From positions 1 through 17,155 of the forward strand of contig CAXBGT010000125.1 in NCBI GenBank assembly GCA_963975265.1: a stretch of DNA of 17,155 nt, read 5' to 3'. The notes under the pieces are model-generated. The model saw nothing but the letters and a program-made list of their open reading frames with translations. It did no database searches and was not told the DNA's origin. The translations under genes were made by a program, and so were the position numbers. Within the stretch, counting starts at the first letter, position 1; every line of letters starts with the position of its first letter. Positions 1 to 8,593 of the stretch are shown here, piece by piece. This DNA is from CAJXUU01 sp963975265 (GTDB lineage: Bacteria; Bacteroidota; Bacteroidia; Chitinophagales; Saprospiraceae).

Positions 1-1584
1 AAAATATGAAAGAGTATCTTGTGTGCTATAAAATCCACCAGTAGAGAGATCTCCAGCAAAACTAGCTCTAAAACCTAATCCTTGCGATGCCCCTACTTGG
101 AAGTTGCCGTTGTTTTGGCCTATATGACAGATCGCTCCATCTCCTCCAATTACTTCTATAGCGCCTCCTAAACCAGGAGTTGTAAGTTGGTTAGTACCAT
201 TATCTTGTGCACCCGCTAAGAAGAAGTCTCTACCCGCTTCAGGGTGAATCGCGCACGCGTAGAATTGTGTACTTACATATCCTTCACTTATTCCTCTGAT
301 CTCAGGCAGCGGACTCGTAGCATCTTGAGTAATATATAATCCACCATCATTGCTAAACATTACTCTATCGGATGATCCATTTACGAATTGTGCAGAATGC
401 TGATCAGCATGTACATTTTGTATCTGAGGTGTTTGAAACCATTCTGACATTTGAGCCCATGTATTTCCACCATCTTCTGTCTTGTATACATTTATTCCTC
501 CAATAAAAGCAACATCGCTATTATTAGGATCGATCGCTATCGATAGATCATACCATGCTTGGCCTCTAGTAAAATTTCCACCACCAAAAGTTAGTGCTAC
601 GGTAACCTTATTCCAAGTTTCTCCTTTATCTGTAGATCTTAATATATTATTCACTGATCGAGTACTATCATTTTGCACCAAAGCCATTACTAGGTTAGGA
701 TCATTGAGTGAAGTCCCCAATTCTATTCTTTGATAGTGATCAACTCCCAATTCCAAAAACGACCATTGGAATCCTCCATCGACAGATTTATATACTCCAT
801 CTGTTGTGAAAATACCCATCGAAGCGAAGATGGTCCCATCAGATGTCATTTCTAGATCTGCCGCTCTATTTGAGAATCCTTGATTGGTGTTACTTAAAAC
901 TGCAGCCCATGTTTGGCCACCATTTGTACTCATCTGTACACCACTTTCTCTAGTAGCTGCCAATAAATTGCCATCCGCTGTAAATATTAATTTCTGCGTA
1001 TGATTAAAGTCTCCATTGCTTGTGCTAGATAATCTGTCCCAGTCGATCCCTCCATTGGTAGACTTGTAAATTCCATCCCCTCGATAGGCGTCCCCATTGA
1101 ACCATCCTTCTCCTGTACCGATGTACATATTCTCAGGATTATTAGGATCTTGTACTATAGAGCAAACTGATGGATTGCCAGTATATCCCACGACTCTTTC
1201 CCATGTAGGATCAGTGTCAGCGTTTTTAACGGTCCATAATCCACCTCCCACACTTCCGATGATTAGTGAGTTTCCTGAGGGGTCACGGCTATCTACCAAT
1301 ACTGCCCTTGTTCTACCGCCTACGTTGTTGGGCCCTCTTGATTTCCAGTCTTCGCCTTCTCTAGACACATCATATCGTCCTTCCTTGATTAGTTGTCGTT
1401 TGATTTCGTAGATCTTATCTTTAGGAACTTCACCAGTTACAGGATCTTTGGTCATTTCTATTTCCTGTTCTGCCATAAGCGCTATTCGCTTATCTTTAGA
1501 CATTTTCTTTGGGGTTGTTTCTTGGTTGCAAGCCACTAATCCCATAGCAATAAATAGTAAAAAGTAGTATTTGTGAAGCTTCAT
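1..1584 (-). CDS. BNR/Asp-box beta-propeller lipoprotein (3' end outside window)
   Basis: I translated this frame by hand from the ATG at 1584; it stays open for 528 codons to the window edge, so the C-terminus is missing. It starts with a lipoprotein signal (MKLHKYYFLLF... with lipobox LVAC, Cys19). A GPNNVGGRTR segment near residue 81 is typical of large Bacteroidota propeller proteins often annotated as BNR/VPS10-like or glycosyl hydrolase. At least five Asp-box-like repeats follow (KSTNGGIDW, MSTNGGQTW, KSVDGGFQW, RSTDKGETW, KTEDGGNTW), at roughly residues 173, 217, 265, 315 and 367. The fold is therefore a multi-bladed, possibly double, beta-propeller as in sortilins or GH74. No catalytic function can be assigned. 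It lies about 830 nt beyond the end of the glucan operon, has its own candidate promoter, and is probably a separate transcription unit. Confidence 0.85.
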   Translation of the reverse strand, partial: MKLHKYYFLLFIAMGLVACNQETTPKKMSKDKRIALMAEQEIEMTKDPVTGEVPKDKIYEIKRQLIKEGRYDVSREGEDWKSRGPNNVGGRTRAVLVDSRDPSGNSLIIGSVGGGLWTVKNADTDPTWERVVGYTGNPSVCSIVQDPNNPENMYIGTGEGWFNGDAYRGDGIYKSTNGGIDWDRLSSTSNGDFNHTQKLIFTADGNLLAATRESGVQMSTNGGQTWAAVLSNTNQGFSNRAADLEMTSDGTIFASMGIFTTDGVYKSVDGGFQWSFLELGVDHYQRIELGTSLNDPNLVMALVQNDSTRSVNNILRSTDKGETWNKVTVALTFGGGNFTRGQAWYDLSIAIDPNNSDVAFIGGINVYKTEDGGNTWAQMSEWFQTPQIQNVHADQHSAQFVNGSSDRVMFSNDGGLYITQDATSPLPEIRGISEGYVSTQFYACAIHPEAGRDFFLAGAQDNGTNQLTTPGLGGAIEVIGGDGAICHIGQNNGNFQVGASQGLGFRASFAGDLSTGGFYSTQDTLSYF

Positions 1585-1620
1585 ATAGTTTTGATTTTAT
1601 GTGTAATTGTGTTTGAATAC

Positions 1621-1650
1621 TAAATATATAGAAAATCATACAGTTGCAAA
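1621..1650 (-). promoter_or_regulatory. Candidate Bacteroidota promoter of the BNR lipoprotein gene
   Basis: Read on the minus strand, TTTG (1650-1647) is followed after 18 nt by TATATTTA (1628-1621). This matches the Bacteroidota -33 TTTG / -7 TAnnTTTG consensus in all but the last base. The -7 box ends 36 nt before the ATG at 1584, a plausible leader length. Sequence match only. Confidence 0.5.
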
Positions 1651-2003
1651 GTCTATTTCCTCTTTATTAGCATATTATTAAATCTATCTGTCTTGGTGGG
1701 TTAGTCAATAATATTTAATGAATCGTAATATAGCTGCGAAAGTAGTTTAGAGCAAAAGCGAATAAATGATTTGTAGCGCAAACGTCAAGATTGGTATAGC
1801 AAATTATTGGTAATTCAGAGGTTCAATTGCTTCATTCAATTTCCTATGCTAGTGCGGATACCGCTCTATTATTTGGAACATTTAGAGTGTATTTTTTATT
1901 ACTATCTTTTGCTCAGATTACAATTAAAATCAAAATGAAATAGGGTAAAATCGAGTAATTTTTATTCAGATTGTTCTCGTATAAATGCGTTATAATGGCA
2001 TAA
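1651..2003. other. Non-coding stretch, no gene recognised
   Basis: No reading frame here has recognisable protein character. The only local structure I see is a small imperfect hairpin, AGTGCGG-ATA-CCGCTCT at 1851-1867, a seven-pair stem with one T-T mismatch. I looked for the missing N-terminal half of the PIN protein that begins at about 2004 and found none in any plus-strand frame, so this stretch may be decayed DNA left by an old deletion. Confidence 0.5.
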
Positions 2004-2027
2004 ATATGTTCGATTATAAGACAGTCC

Positions 2028-2315
2028 ATGTTCATCAAGAAAGCAGCTGCAATCCCTGCAGGAGCCAAATGCATTGTTATATGGAATATTAAAGATTTCC
2101 CTCAAAACATACTCCAACAATACACAATTGAAGCTATCAAACCAGATAGATTCATTGACCAATTATTTCTGATTGATAAAGAGAAAGTAAAAGAAGCATT
2201 TACAAACCAATTATATTCAACTAAGAATCCGAAATTATCGGAAGATCAACTTATTAAGATTCTCATAAAGAATAGAATATCGAATATGATTTATGATCTA
2301 AATTCCGATAGTTAA
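2028..2315 (+). pseudogene. C-terminal fragment of a PIN-domain (PIN_3-type) protein
   Basis: The 95-residue translation matches the second half of PIN_3-type proteins, the ribonuclease toxins of type II toxin-antitoxin systems. An alanine-rich helix (KKAAAIPAGAKC) leads into the strand and loop IVIWNIKDFP, then a segment of the form IEAIKPDRFIDQL, then a helical tail with the usual LKNPPLS-like element (here TKNPKLSEDQ). Full proteins of this type are roughly 180 residues, so about half is absent, including the N-terminal strand that carries the first active-site aspartate. The frame opens only at 2004, after a TAA at 2001. An aspartate codon (GAC, 2020-2022) that could belong to the preceding conserved motif is out of frame, consistent with a deletion or frameshift. 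No antitoxin gene is adjacent. I infer a non-functional remnant, although a short protein could still be made from the ATG. Confidence 0.6.
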
Positions 2316-2417
2316 CTGGTGGTACTCTTGCAATAATAATTATTGGTACACTTTGGGCGATAATATACACTAACAGAAAAGAAATTTCTCTAGTGCACTA
2401 ATTCAACCCATCCGTTC

Positions 2418-3326
2418 TCAAAACTTCAACTTCTCATTCTTATCCCACAACCCCCAATAAGCACCTACATCACCTTCTGACCCCACTTTCCAAGACTCAT
2501 CAAAAGATGAAAAATAGAAAATATCAATGTTTTCTTTCGCAGACCATGCTTGAGTATTAATGAAATATTTCATGGCATTTTCAGCATTTGACACTGCTCC
2601 TTTTAAACTACTCCCTTGACTCGGCCATCCCGTTTCTGTAATAATGACTTTTTTGCCATTTGCAGCGTCTGTTGCTTGTCCGAGCATCTGTTGCATATGG
2701 TTGAGAGCACCATCTAGGTGACATCCTTCCCAATAGGGATAGCAATTGGATAATATGACGTCACACGCTTCGGAAAGATCTGGATGTAGCGTAAATTCAT
2801 AGTATGCATCTACATAACCAACTTCAATATCTGGTAAGGCAGTCTTCACACGATTGATATATTCTAATAGTTGTTCTTTACTTAAATCATCTCGATATAA
2901 GACTTCATTGCCAACCGCAGCAATATCAACACAACCTTCTTTTGCCAATTCTATTAAGCCTTCTATTTCTGCTTCATTAAGCTCTAAATCATCGCTCAAC
3001 CAAGCTCCTACCAAAGTTTTGAGACCATTTTTTTTAGCAATACGAGGGATATGTTCATTGCCTTCAATGCAAGAAAATGAGCGGACCCATTTGGTGTATG
3101 GTTTGATGATAGAAATCCTTCTTTGAACCTGTGCTTCGGTGATGATGTCTCCTGGCTTCTGTCCATCTTCATACAAACTGAAACAGAGCCCATGCATCCC
3201 ATTTTTAAGTGTTTCTAGCCATAGACGTTTTAGTTCTTCTTCAGTAGTTTTACTAAAGTCCACGCCTTCATGTCCAGTATATATGTTGTTTTCAACAAAA
3301 AAATCATGTTTTTCTCTATATGACAT
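2418..3326 (-). CDS. Stand-alone cytoplasmic GH17 beta-1,3-glucan-active enzyme
   Basis: A 302-residue protein that is almost entirely a GH17 TIM barrel. Motifs in order: WVRSFSC (80-86), VGAW (106-109), VGNEVL with acid/base Glu141, NCYPYWEG (194-201), ITETGWPS with nucleophile Glu231, and FYFSSFDESWK (270-280), the usual bacterial GH17 ending. There is no signal peptide or lipobox, so the enzyme should be cytoplasmic. GH17 members cleave or transglycosylate beta-1,3-glucan with retention; which of these it does cannot be read from sequence. It is the last gene of the operon, 2 nt after the stop of the transporter-GH17 fusion. It aligns with that fusion's GH17 domain at a constant offset of 480 residues, with about 155 of 260 positions identical by hand count, so the two are paralogues from a local duplication. 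Its first ~35 residues differ from the fusion's linker. Confidence 0.88.
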   Translation of the reverse strand: MSYREKHDFFVENNIYTGHEGVDFSKTTEEELKRLWLETLKNGMHGLCFSLYEDGQKPGDIITEAQVQRRISIIKPYTKWVRSFSCIEGNEHIPRIAKKNGLKTLVGAWLSDDLELNEAEIEGLIELAKEGCVDIAAVGNEVLYRDDLSKEQLLEYINRVKTALPDIEVGYVDAYYEFTLHPDLSEACDVILSNCYPYWEGCHLDGALNHMQQMLGQATDAANGKKVIITETGWPSQGSSLKGAVSNAENAMKYFINTQAWSAKENIDIFYFSSFDESWKVGSEGDVGAYWGLWDKNEKLKF

Positions 3327-3328
3327 CT

Positions 3329-5680
3329 TTAGTTATATTTAAGTTTTTCATTTTTATCCCAGATTCCCCAACGTTCTCCCACATTACCTTCTTGATGTAC
3401 CTTCCAAGACTCGTCAAAAGATGAGAAATAGAATAAGTTAATATTTTCTTCCTTAGCCCAATTGCTGGTATTTATGAAATATTTCATGGCATTTTCAGCC
3501 GAGGGTTTTGCTTCTTTTGTGGTTTCGCCTTCATTAGGCCATCCTGTTTCCGTGATAATTACAGGCTTCCCTTTTGATGCATTCTTAGTAATCGTATACA
3601 TTTGTTGCAAATAATTTGAAGCATAATTTATGTCGCATCCTTCCCAGAATGGATAACAATTAGCTAGAACAAGATCACAAGCATCAACTAGATTAGGACG
3701 CTCGTGGAACTGAAAGTAAGCATCTACATATCCTATTGGAATATTCGGCAATGCTACTTTTACCCTTTGAATATAGCCTAGTATTTCATCTTCAGATAAC
3801 TCATTGTTCAATAGTACTTCATTACCTACAACAGCAATGTCAACATGCCCATTTTTTGCTTCCTTGATTAATGCTGCGATCTCTTGTTCATTTTTAGCCT
3901 TATCGTGACCTATCCAGGCGCCGACCATTGTTTTAAGTCCGTTCTCATGTGCAATTCTTGGAATGAGTTCATTTCCGTCCGTACAGGAAAAAGATCGAAT
4001 CCACTTGGTATGGGGGGCAACTATCTTCATACGCTGCGCAATTTGCCTTTCAGATAAGGTGTCACCAATATTTTGACCTTCTAAATAAGGACTAAAGCAA
4101 ATGCCATGAAGTCCGTTTTGTAATGATTGCTTAAAAAGCTCTGTAATCTCACGCTTTGTTTTGCTAGTAAAATCAGTATCCGTTTTTGATGCTGCCCCTA
4201 GATTCCCTGGGAACAATGCGCTTAACCTGCCTGCTAGATAGGAAGATGTGAGTTTTTGAGGAGCTTTTTTACGTGAATCCAAGATCTTTCGTACTTCACC
4301 AGCACTTTCTTCTGTAACGCTATAATCGCGCATCACATACATAGCAATGAGTGTTCCCATGATAGGAATTCCTGAGAAGGAGAACCGTAGTCCATCAATA
4401 GCACCTTCAGGTTGAATAGCTACACCAGAATCAAAACCTACTGAACTCATAATAACACCACTTAAACCTCCTGCGATTGCAAATCCGAATTTTACCATCC
4501 ACCAATAAATGGCACCAAAAATTCCTTCTCTTCTCAGACCAGTATTAAGCTCGTCTAGATCAATAACATCAGCTGTCATCGACATCATCAATAAAAATAA
4601 ACTTCCTATACCAAATGAGAAAAACGGCAGTGCAAAAATGAACAGATAGGGTTTGCCAGGAACAAATAGAAACCACAGCATTAGATATCCTATAATAGAA
4701 ATTCCTTGCGAGATCAAAAACGCCTTCTTTTTACCTAATTTTTTTGACATTTTTGCCACGATTGGAATGACCATAAATGTAGTTCCCAGGGCACCTAAAC
4801 ATCCGAATAGGGTAGGCCAGATACCAGCTGCACCAGCATCACCATCAAAAAGATGGTAGACAATGATAAAAAATGAAAAAGATGCAATCGTCATAAATGC
4901 GTTGTACACTAAGAAAGTAGCAATACATAGTTTTCTAAATGGTCTAATCTTGAATGCACTTACAAAACCTGCTCCTATTTCTTTCAGACTATTTCCTATA
5001 TTTTTTAATTTGAGAGGCGAATAATTTTCATTTAATGTTGATTTACTTTTTATAAATATACCGGGTATCATAGCACAAATTGCGAAAATGACTCCGACCC
5101 ATATGGCAAGTGTTCGTGTAGCGACTTCTGCCGAAACAAACCATTCTGGATCATACATAATAACCCAAAACCAAGGCGCAATGACCCATGCCCATTGTCC
5201 AATAAATTGAGCAGTTGCCATAATATTTGTACGTTCATGAAAATCATTACTCATTTCATATCCCATAGCAACGTAAGGCACGCTAAAAATGGTAATTCCT
5301 AAGTAGAATATAAAAGACCAAAACATAAAGTAGATGAAATTATAATCTATTCCACTAGACTTATAGAGTTGCCACATGATGATAAATGCCGCCCCCATGA
5401 CTAGACTTCCAATAATTACATACGGTCTACGTCTACCCCAACGAGATTTGGTATTATCTGATATGTACCCCATGATAGGATCCGTAAATGTATCGAAGAG
5501 TCTTGGGAAAAAGTAAATCACACCCCACATCCAACCTGGAAAGCCAAGGTCTTGTACTAAAACTACCATAAATATTCCTAGCGCTGCAGGAAACATTTGA
5601 TTGGCAAGCATTCCAACCCCGAACGCCACTTTTTGACCGAACGGAACTTTTGCATGCACGGATGTTTGTTGATTTGACAT
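3329..5680 (-). CDS. MFS (GPH-type) sugar transporter fused to a C-terminal GH17 domain
   Basis: A 783-residue fusion. Residues ~15-452 form a twelve-helix permease of the glycoside-pentoside-hexuronide:cation (MelB-like) group. Landmarks are DPIMGYISD (67-75) with the basic RWGRRRP loop (80-86), DVIDLDELNTGLRREG (371-386), and a helix with Lys397 in WWMVKFGFAIAGG. A basic linker (~453-505) leads to a complete GH17 barrel (~510-783) with RSFSC (562-566), VGNEVL (acid/base Glu621), ITETGWP (nucleophile Glu711) and SSFDESWK (753-760). With twelve helices and a cytoplasmic N-terminus the C-terminus is also cytoplasmic, so the hydrolase should face the cytosol, where substrate emerges. The frame is continuous and all GH17 motifs are intact, so this does not look like a frameshift artefact. 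It starts 29 nt after the GH30 gene, and the paralogous GH17 follows after 2 nt. The inferred role is import and immediate processing of beta-1,3-gluco-oligosaccharides. Confidence 0.9.
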   Translation of the reverse strand: MSNQQTSVHAKVPFGQKVAFGVGMLANQMFPAALGIFMVVLVQDLGFPGWMWGVIYFFPRLFDTFTDPIMGYISDNTKSRWGRRRPYVIIGSLVMGAAFIIMWQLYKSSGIDYNFIYFMFWSFIFYLGITIFSVPYVAMGYEMSNDFHERTNIMATAQFIGQWAWVIAPWFWVIMYDPEWFVSAEVATRTLAIWVGVIFAICAMIPGIFIKSKSTLNENYSPLKLKNIGNSLKEIGAGFVSAFKIRPFRKLCIATFLVYNAFMTIASFSFFIIVYHLFDGDAGAAGIWPTLFGCLGALGTTFMVIPIVAKMSKKLGKKKAFLISQGISIIGYLMLWFLFVPGKPYLFIFALPFFSFGIGSLFLLMMSMTADVIDLDELNTGLRREGIFGAIYWWMVKFGFAIAGGLSGVIMSSVGFDSGVAIQPEGAIDGLRFSFSGIPIMGTLIAMYVMRDYSVTEESAGEVRKILDSRKKAPQKLTSSYLAGRLSALFPGNLGAASKTDTDFTSKTKREITELFKQSLQNGLHGICFSPYLEGQNIGDTLSERQIAQRMKIVAPHTKWIRSFSCTDGNELIPRIAHENGLKTMVGAWIGHDKAKNEQEIAALIKEAKNGHVDIAVVGNEVLLNNELSEDEILGYIQRVKVALPNIPIGYVDAYFQFHERPNLVDACDLVLANCYPFWEGCDINYASNYLQQMYTITKNASKGKPVIITETGWPNEGETTKEAKPSAENAMKYFINTSNWAKEENINLFYFSSFDESWKVHQEGNVGERWGIWDKNEKLKYN

Positions 5681-5709
5681 ATTTTACGGCTTTTGGTACG
5701 TTATATTTA

Positions 5710-7239
5710 TTATTTTATATTATTCGGAAGGATTATAGTTTGAATAGCTTGGCCGCTTATTTGAATGGTGACATCACTTTCACCTAAGGACAAATTAATA
5801 TCTTTTACTTGTTCTTTTTCATTAAAAATTACTACTGCAATGGTATTATCTGGATTCTGGGCAGCGGTAACTATTAAATCGTTATCCGAAGTAGTGACAC
5901 CAATACGAACAGCACCTGGTCTAATGAACTTGCTGAAATGGGTCATAACATAATAGATAGGAGTATAATACACCTCATCCTTATCTGGATCAACTAGCAC
6001 GGGTGCAACACACCAATTTTTAAACCAATTGGGCCCACCTTGTTTATCCAATACCATATTCCAATCTATCCAACCATCGACCCAATTATTGAGGCATCCT
6101 ATAATATCTCTGGCGTACCGATTCGCAGGGGCATACTTGGGGTGTAGATGTTTTTCCTTTTCTGGTGCCCAGTCCCAACCCCAATCTGTTGCCTCTTTTT
6201 TCCAATACCAAGCATCATCTTTCCATTTTGGAATTTCGGAATCCACGCAAGCTTCTGTTTGGATCAAATATTTATTAGGTGCCTTATTATGTGCGTATTG
6301 TAAAACCTCAGGAAATACTTCATAGGTGCTAGCGTACCAATGAATTGCAGTTCCCGCAAAATATTTAGAAGTTGCTTCATTCTTGTACATGTTGTCTACC
6401 CAATCTTTTAAATGATCTCGATTTTGATCGTATCCTAAGATCTTCACATCATGTCCATCTGCCTCAAGTTTCGGTCCTAGATGGTTCTGTACGAAACTGG
6501 TCATCTCTGCAGCTGTAAAATGCATGCTTTCCCAATTTTTGCCATTTCCTAATGGTTCATTCTCAACTGTAACTCCCCAAATATCAATTCCTTCCGCTTT
6601 GTAGGCATCGACATATTTTGAAAAGAATAAAGCCCATGTCTCTCGATATTGAGGTAATAGACTACCGCCCATCCAATCCTTATTATCCTTCATCCATGGC
6701 GGAGCTGTCCAAGGAGAGGAAACTATTTTGAATCCATCTTTTGATATTGCCATAGCCTCTTTTATCATAGGGATAATATCATCACGGTCTTCGTCAATAG
6801 AAAATTTTTCTAAATTTAGGTCCCCTTCCACAGGCGCATAAGAATATTGACTTAATGAAAAATCGCATGAATTCATATGAGTTCTCGTCAGCGAATATTT
6901 TGCGCCGTCTTCTCCAAAATAAGCCTCTAGAACTTCATTTCTATTTTCTTTGCCTAATTGATTTAGCAAATGCGCAGATGACTCAGTAAAAGATCCTCCA
7001 AACCCTGTAATGGTCTGGTATTTTTCATCGGGTAGCACTTTTATTTGTATAGCTTCATCTGCTGCCGAAAATTCTTTGATATGCTTCAAATTATTCCCGT
7101 TAGCGCTTGTTTCATATACGATAACCTCTAACTTTTTCTCCATACAACTTGTTAACATCAGCATCATGATAACCACTAGTAGTCCAATGCCATTCGGAAT
7201 TCTTTGATAGATTGTTTTTTGTGATTTTCTCATCTTCAT
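5710..7239 (-). CDS. GH30 beta-glucanase/glucosidase lipoprotein
   Basis: A 509-residue GH30 enzyme with a basic N-terminus, one hydrophobic segment and lipobox LTSC (Cys32), so it should be an envelope-anchored lipoprotein. Family motifs: GFGGSFTESSA (79-89), LTRTHMNSCDFS (117-128), SSPWTAPPWMK (174-184), TVENEP with acid/base Glu228, and IQTEAC with nucleophile Glu329. The C-terminal ~70 residues form the beta domain that normally accompanies the barrel. In GH30 subfamilies 1 and 3 this architecture covers glucosylceramidase-like beta-glucosidases and beta-1,6-glucanases. Bacteroidota GH30 enzymes in laminarin loci remove beta-1,6-linked glucose branches. Beside GH17 genes, beta-1,6 debranching is the best inference, but the exact linkage is not proven. 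The start ATG overlaps the preceding GH17 stop by one base (TAATG at 7241-7237), which suggests translational coupling. Confidence 0.88.
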   Translation of the reverse strand: MKMRKSQKTIYQRIPNGIGLLVVIMMLMLTSCMEKKLEVIVYETSANGNNLKHIKEFSAADEAIQIKVLPDEKYQTITGFGGSFTESSAHLLNQLGKENRNEVLEAYFGEDGAKYSLTRTHMNSCDFSLSQYSYAPVEGDLNLEKFSIDEDRDDIIPMIKEAMAISKDGFKIVSSPWTAPPWMKDNKDWMGGSLLPQYRETWALFFSKYVDAYKAEGIDIWGVTVENEPLGNGKNWESMHFTAAEMTSFVQNHLGPKLEADGHDVKILGYDQNRDHLKDWVDNMYKNEATSKYFAGTAIHWYASTYEVFPEVLQYAHNKAPNKYLIQTEACVDSEIPKWKDDAWYWKKEATDWGWDWAPEKEKHLHPKYAPANRYARDIIGCLNNWVDGWIDWNMVLDKQGGPNWFKNWCVAPVLVDPDKDEVYYTPIYYVMTHFSKFIRPGAVRIGVTTSDNDLIVTAAQNPDNTIAVVIFNEKEQVKDINLSLGESDVTIQISGQAIQTIILPNNIK

Positions 7240-8513
7240 TATTTGATAGTTGGTGCCTGTACCTTCTTCATTAGTATATCCTTATCACCATTGTACGTTT
7301 TTGAAATAGGTTTTCCATCCCTAGTGAGCCCATCAAAAATTCCCTGATCTACTAAATCCCAAATGGCAAACTTGGCTTGACTTTTCAAATTGATCAAACC
7401 AAAATGATTTTCAGAACCTTGCGGATTTTCCGAGTCTTTCCATTGTTCGTCAAAGCCTTCAAAATAAAAACATGAAATACCTTCAGAGCTGGTCCAGTCA
7501 CGCATGTGTTTGTAGTATGATCCTTCTTTATATTCATCAGTGGCTCTTGATCCATGGGGTCCATAAAGCTTGTTAGAATTGCTTGCCCAACCTGTCTCGC
7601 CAATATGGATAGGCTTATTAATTCCCAGACCTTGCATATACGCTTTTACACCATTGTATTGAGACATGGCATATTCTTTTGCCCGAAGCATAGCTGCATC
7701 CACTTTTTCGATGTCTGTCATCTCATGTTCACCTTCTCTAACACCCCAAAAAACTGGGTTGTAGTGCGTGTCATGCATAGGATATGTATGAACAGATAAA
7801 AAATCAACAGCAGCAATTAATTTGTTCAAATCCTCAACATGGTATTCATCATGGCCTCCACCCCAAGAGGCAAAATTATCGGAACTAGTAATCCAAAGGT
7901 CTTTTGGAAGCTTATTTGATTCTTTTAGACCTTGAAGATGATTTACCCATTTTAGAACGACACTTGGTTGCACAAAATAACTAGTCGCCCATTTCACCAT
8001 GGCTTCATTGCCCACAGCAATTACTTTTACGATGTCAGGATATTGATTAGCCAATTCTACGGTAGTGGCAATTTCGATAGCATTCCGTGCACTTTCTTCA
8101 TGATGGTTCGGCGCTTGATCTGTCCATGCATTAAGGCAGTCAATCCACGCACCTAACATTACATACATTTCAAATTTTGAGTCTTCTTTTTTTAGCGCAC
8201 TGATGGCCTTGAGGAGATTGCTCGCTTGGGGCAAATGCACCTTGTAGGTCCGCACAATTTTGATTCCCATGGCAGATAAGATCTTCATATCTTCTTTGAG
8301 TTCATCTATCGTAGGTTCTATGTCATGGTCAGCATGTCGGTAACCTCCATATGACATTGCCATGTAATTTGGATTACCTAAAATATCTTTGGCACTTATA
8401 TTTGACTGTTCGTTCAATGTATTATTTTTGCTTTCGGTGTGAGTATTGTTCTTGCAAGAGAAGGCTAATGTCAAAAAGGATAAGCAGATGATTGTTCTTA
8501 TAAATTTCTTCAT
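7239..8513 (-). CDS. GH17 lipoprotein, envelope beta-1,3-glucan-active enzyme
   Basis: A 424-residue protein with a lipoprotein signal (MKKFIRTIICLSF..., lipobox AFSC, Cys20), a short Asn/Ser/Thr-rich spacer to about residue 40, then a GH17-type barrel. Motifs: SYGGYRH (54-60), VRTYK (87-91), MLGAWID (119-125), VGNEAMV with acid/base Glu170, VDFLSVHTYP (236-245), IGETGWAS with nucleophile Glu306, and CFYFEGFDEQWK (348-359). It belongs to a different branch from the two cytoplasmic GH17 domains of this operon: HTYP replaces NCYP, the loop around residues 250-300 is longer, and there is a C-terminal extension of ~50 residues. The three copies are thus not a simple triplication. It should act outside the cytoplasmic membrane on beta-1,3-glucan or its oligosaccharides. 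It follows the TIM-barrel lipoprotein gene by 80 nt and overlaps the GH30 start by one base. Endo-hydrolase or transglycosylase activity cannot be decided. Confidence 0.87.
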   Translation of the reverse strand: MKKFIRTIICLSFLTLAFSCKNNTHTESKNNTLNEQSNISAKDILGNPNYMAMSYGGYRHADHDIEPTIDELKEDMKILSAMGIKIVRTYKVHLPQASNLLKAISALKKEDSKFEMYVMLGAWIDCLNAWTDQAPNHHEESARNAIEIATTVELANQYPDIVKVIAVGNEAMVKWATSYFVQPSVVLKWVNHLQGLKESNKLPKDLWITSSDNFASWGGGHDEYHVEDLNKLIAAVDFLSVHTYPMHDTHYNPVFWGVREGEHEMTDIEKVDAAMLRAKEYAMSQYNGVKAYMQGLGINKPIHIGETGWASNSNKLYGPHGSRATDEYKEGSYYKHMRDWTSSEGISCFYFEGFDEQWKDSENPQGSENHFGLINLKSQAKFAIWDLVDQGIFDGLTRDGKPISKTYNGDKDILMKKVQAPTIK

Positions 8514-8593
8514 GAATCTAATTTTTTGGCCTCTTTTATGTTCTCAATGCTCAGATACGATTATCATTTAATTCGGTAAATTACAAAACTATT

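Noticed and set aside
1962..2162. Minus-strand 66-codon frame opposite the PIN fragment
   Set aside because: Cysteine-rich with no domain character; it mirrors the recognisable PIN fragment on the plus strand.
2380..2400. Two adjacent perfect 10-bp palindromes, AGAAATTTCT and TAGTGCACTA, just beyond the operon's last stop
   Set aside because: Considered as a terminator, but the stems would have no loop and no clear downstream T-run; more likely chance in AT-rich DNA.
2312..2401. Short plus-strand frame with a hydrophobic helix (TLAIIIIGTLWAIIY) and basic tail
   Set aside because: Starts directly after an in-frame stop, has no start codon and only ~29 codons. It may be the tail of a lost membrane-protein gene but cannot be supported.
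4150..4350. Suspicion that the transporter-GH17 fusion is a sequencing artefact
   Set aside because: The linker is in frame with ordinary composition and all motifs on both sides are intact; no stop or start signal lies between the domains. It cannot be fully excluded without reads.
8584..8591. TAGTTTTG on the minus strand, an exact -7 match before the GH17 lipoprotein gene
   Set aside because: No TTG at the expected -33 distance, and it sits at the end of the upstream gene inside a tight operon; an internal promoter is possible but unsupported.
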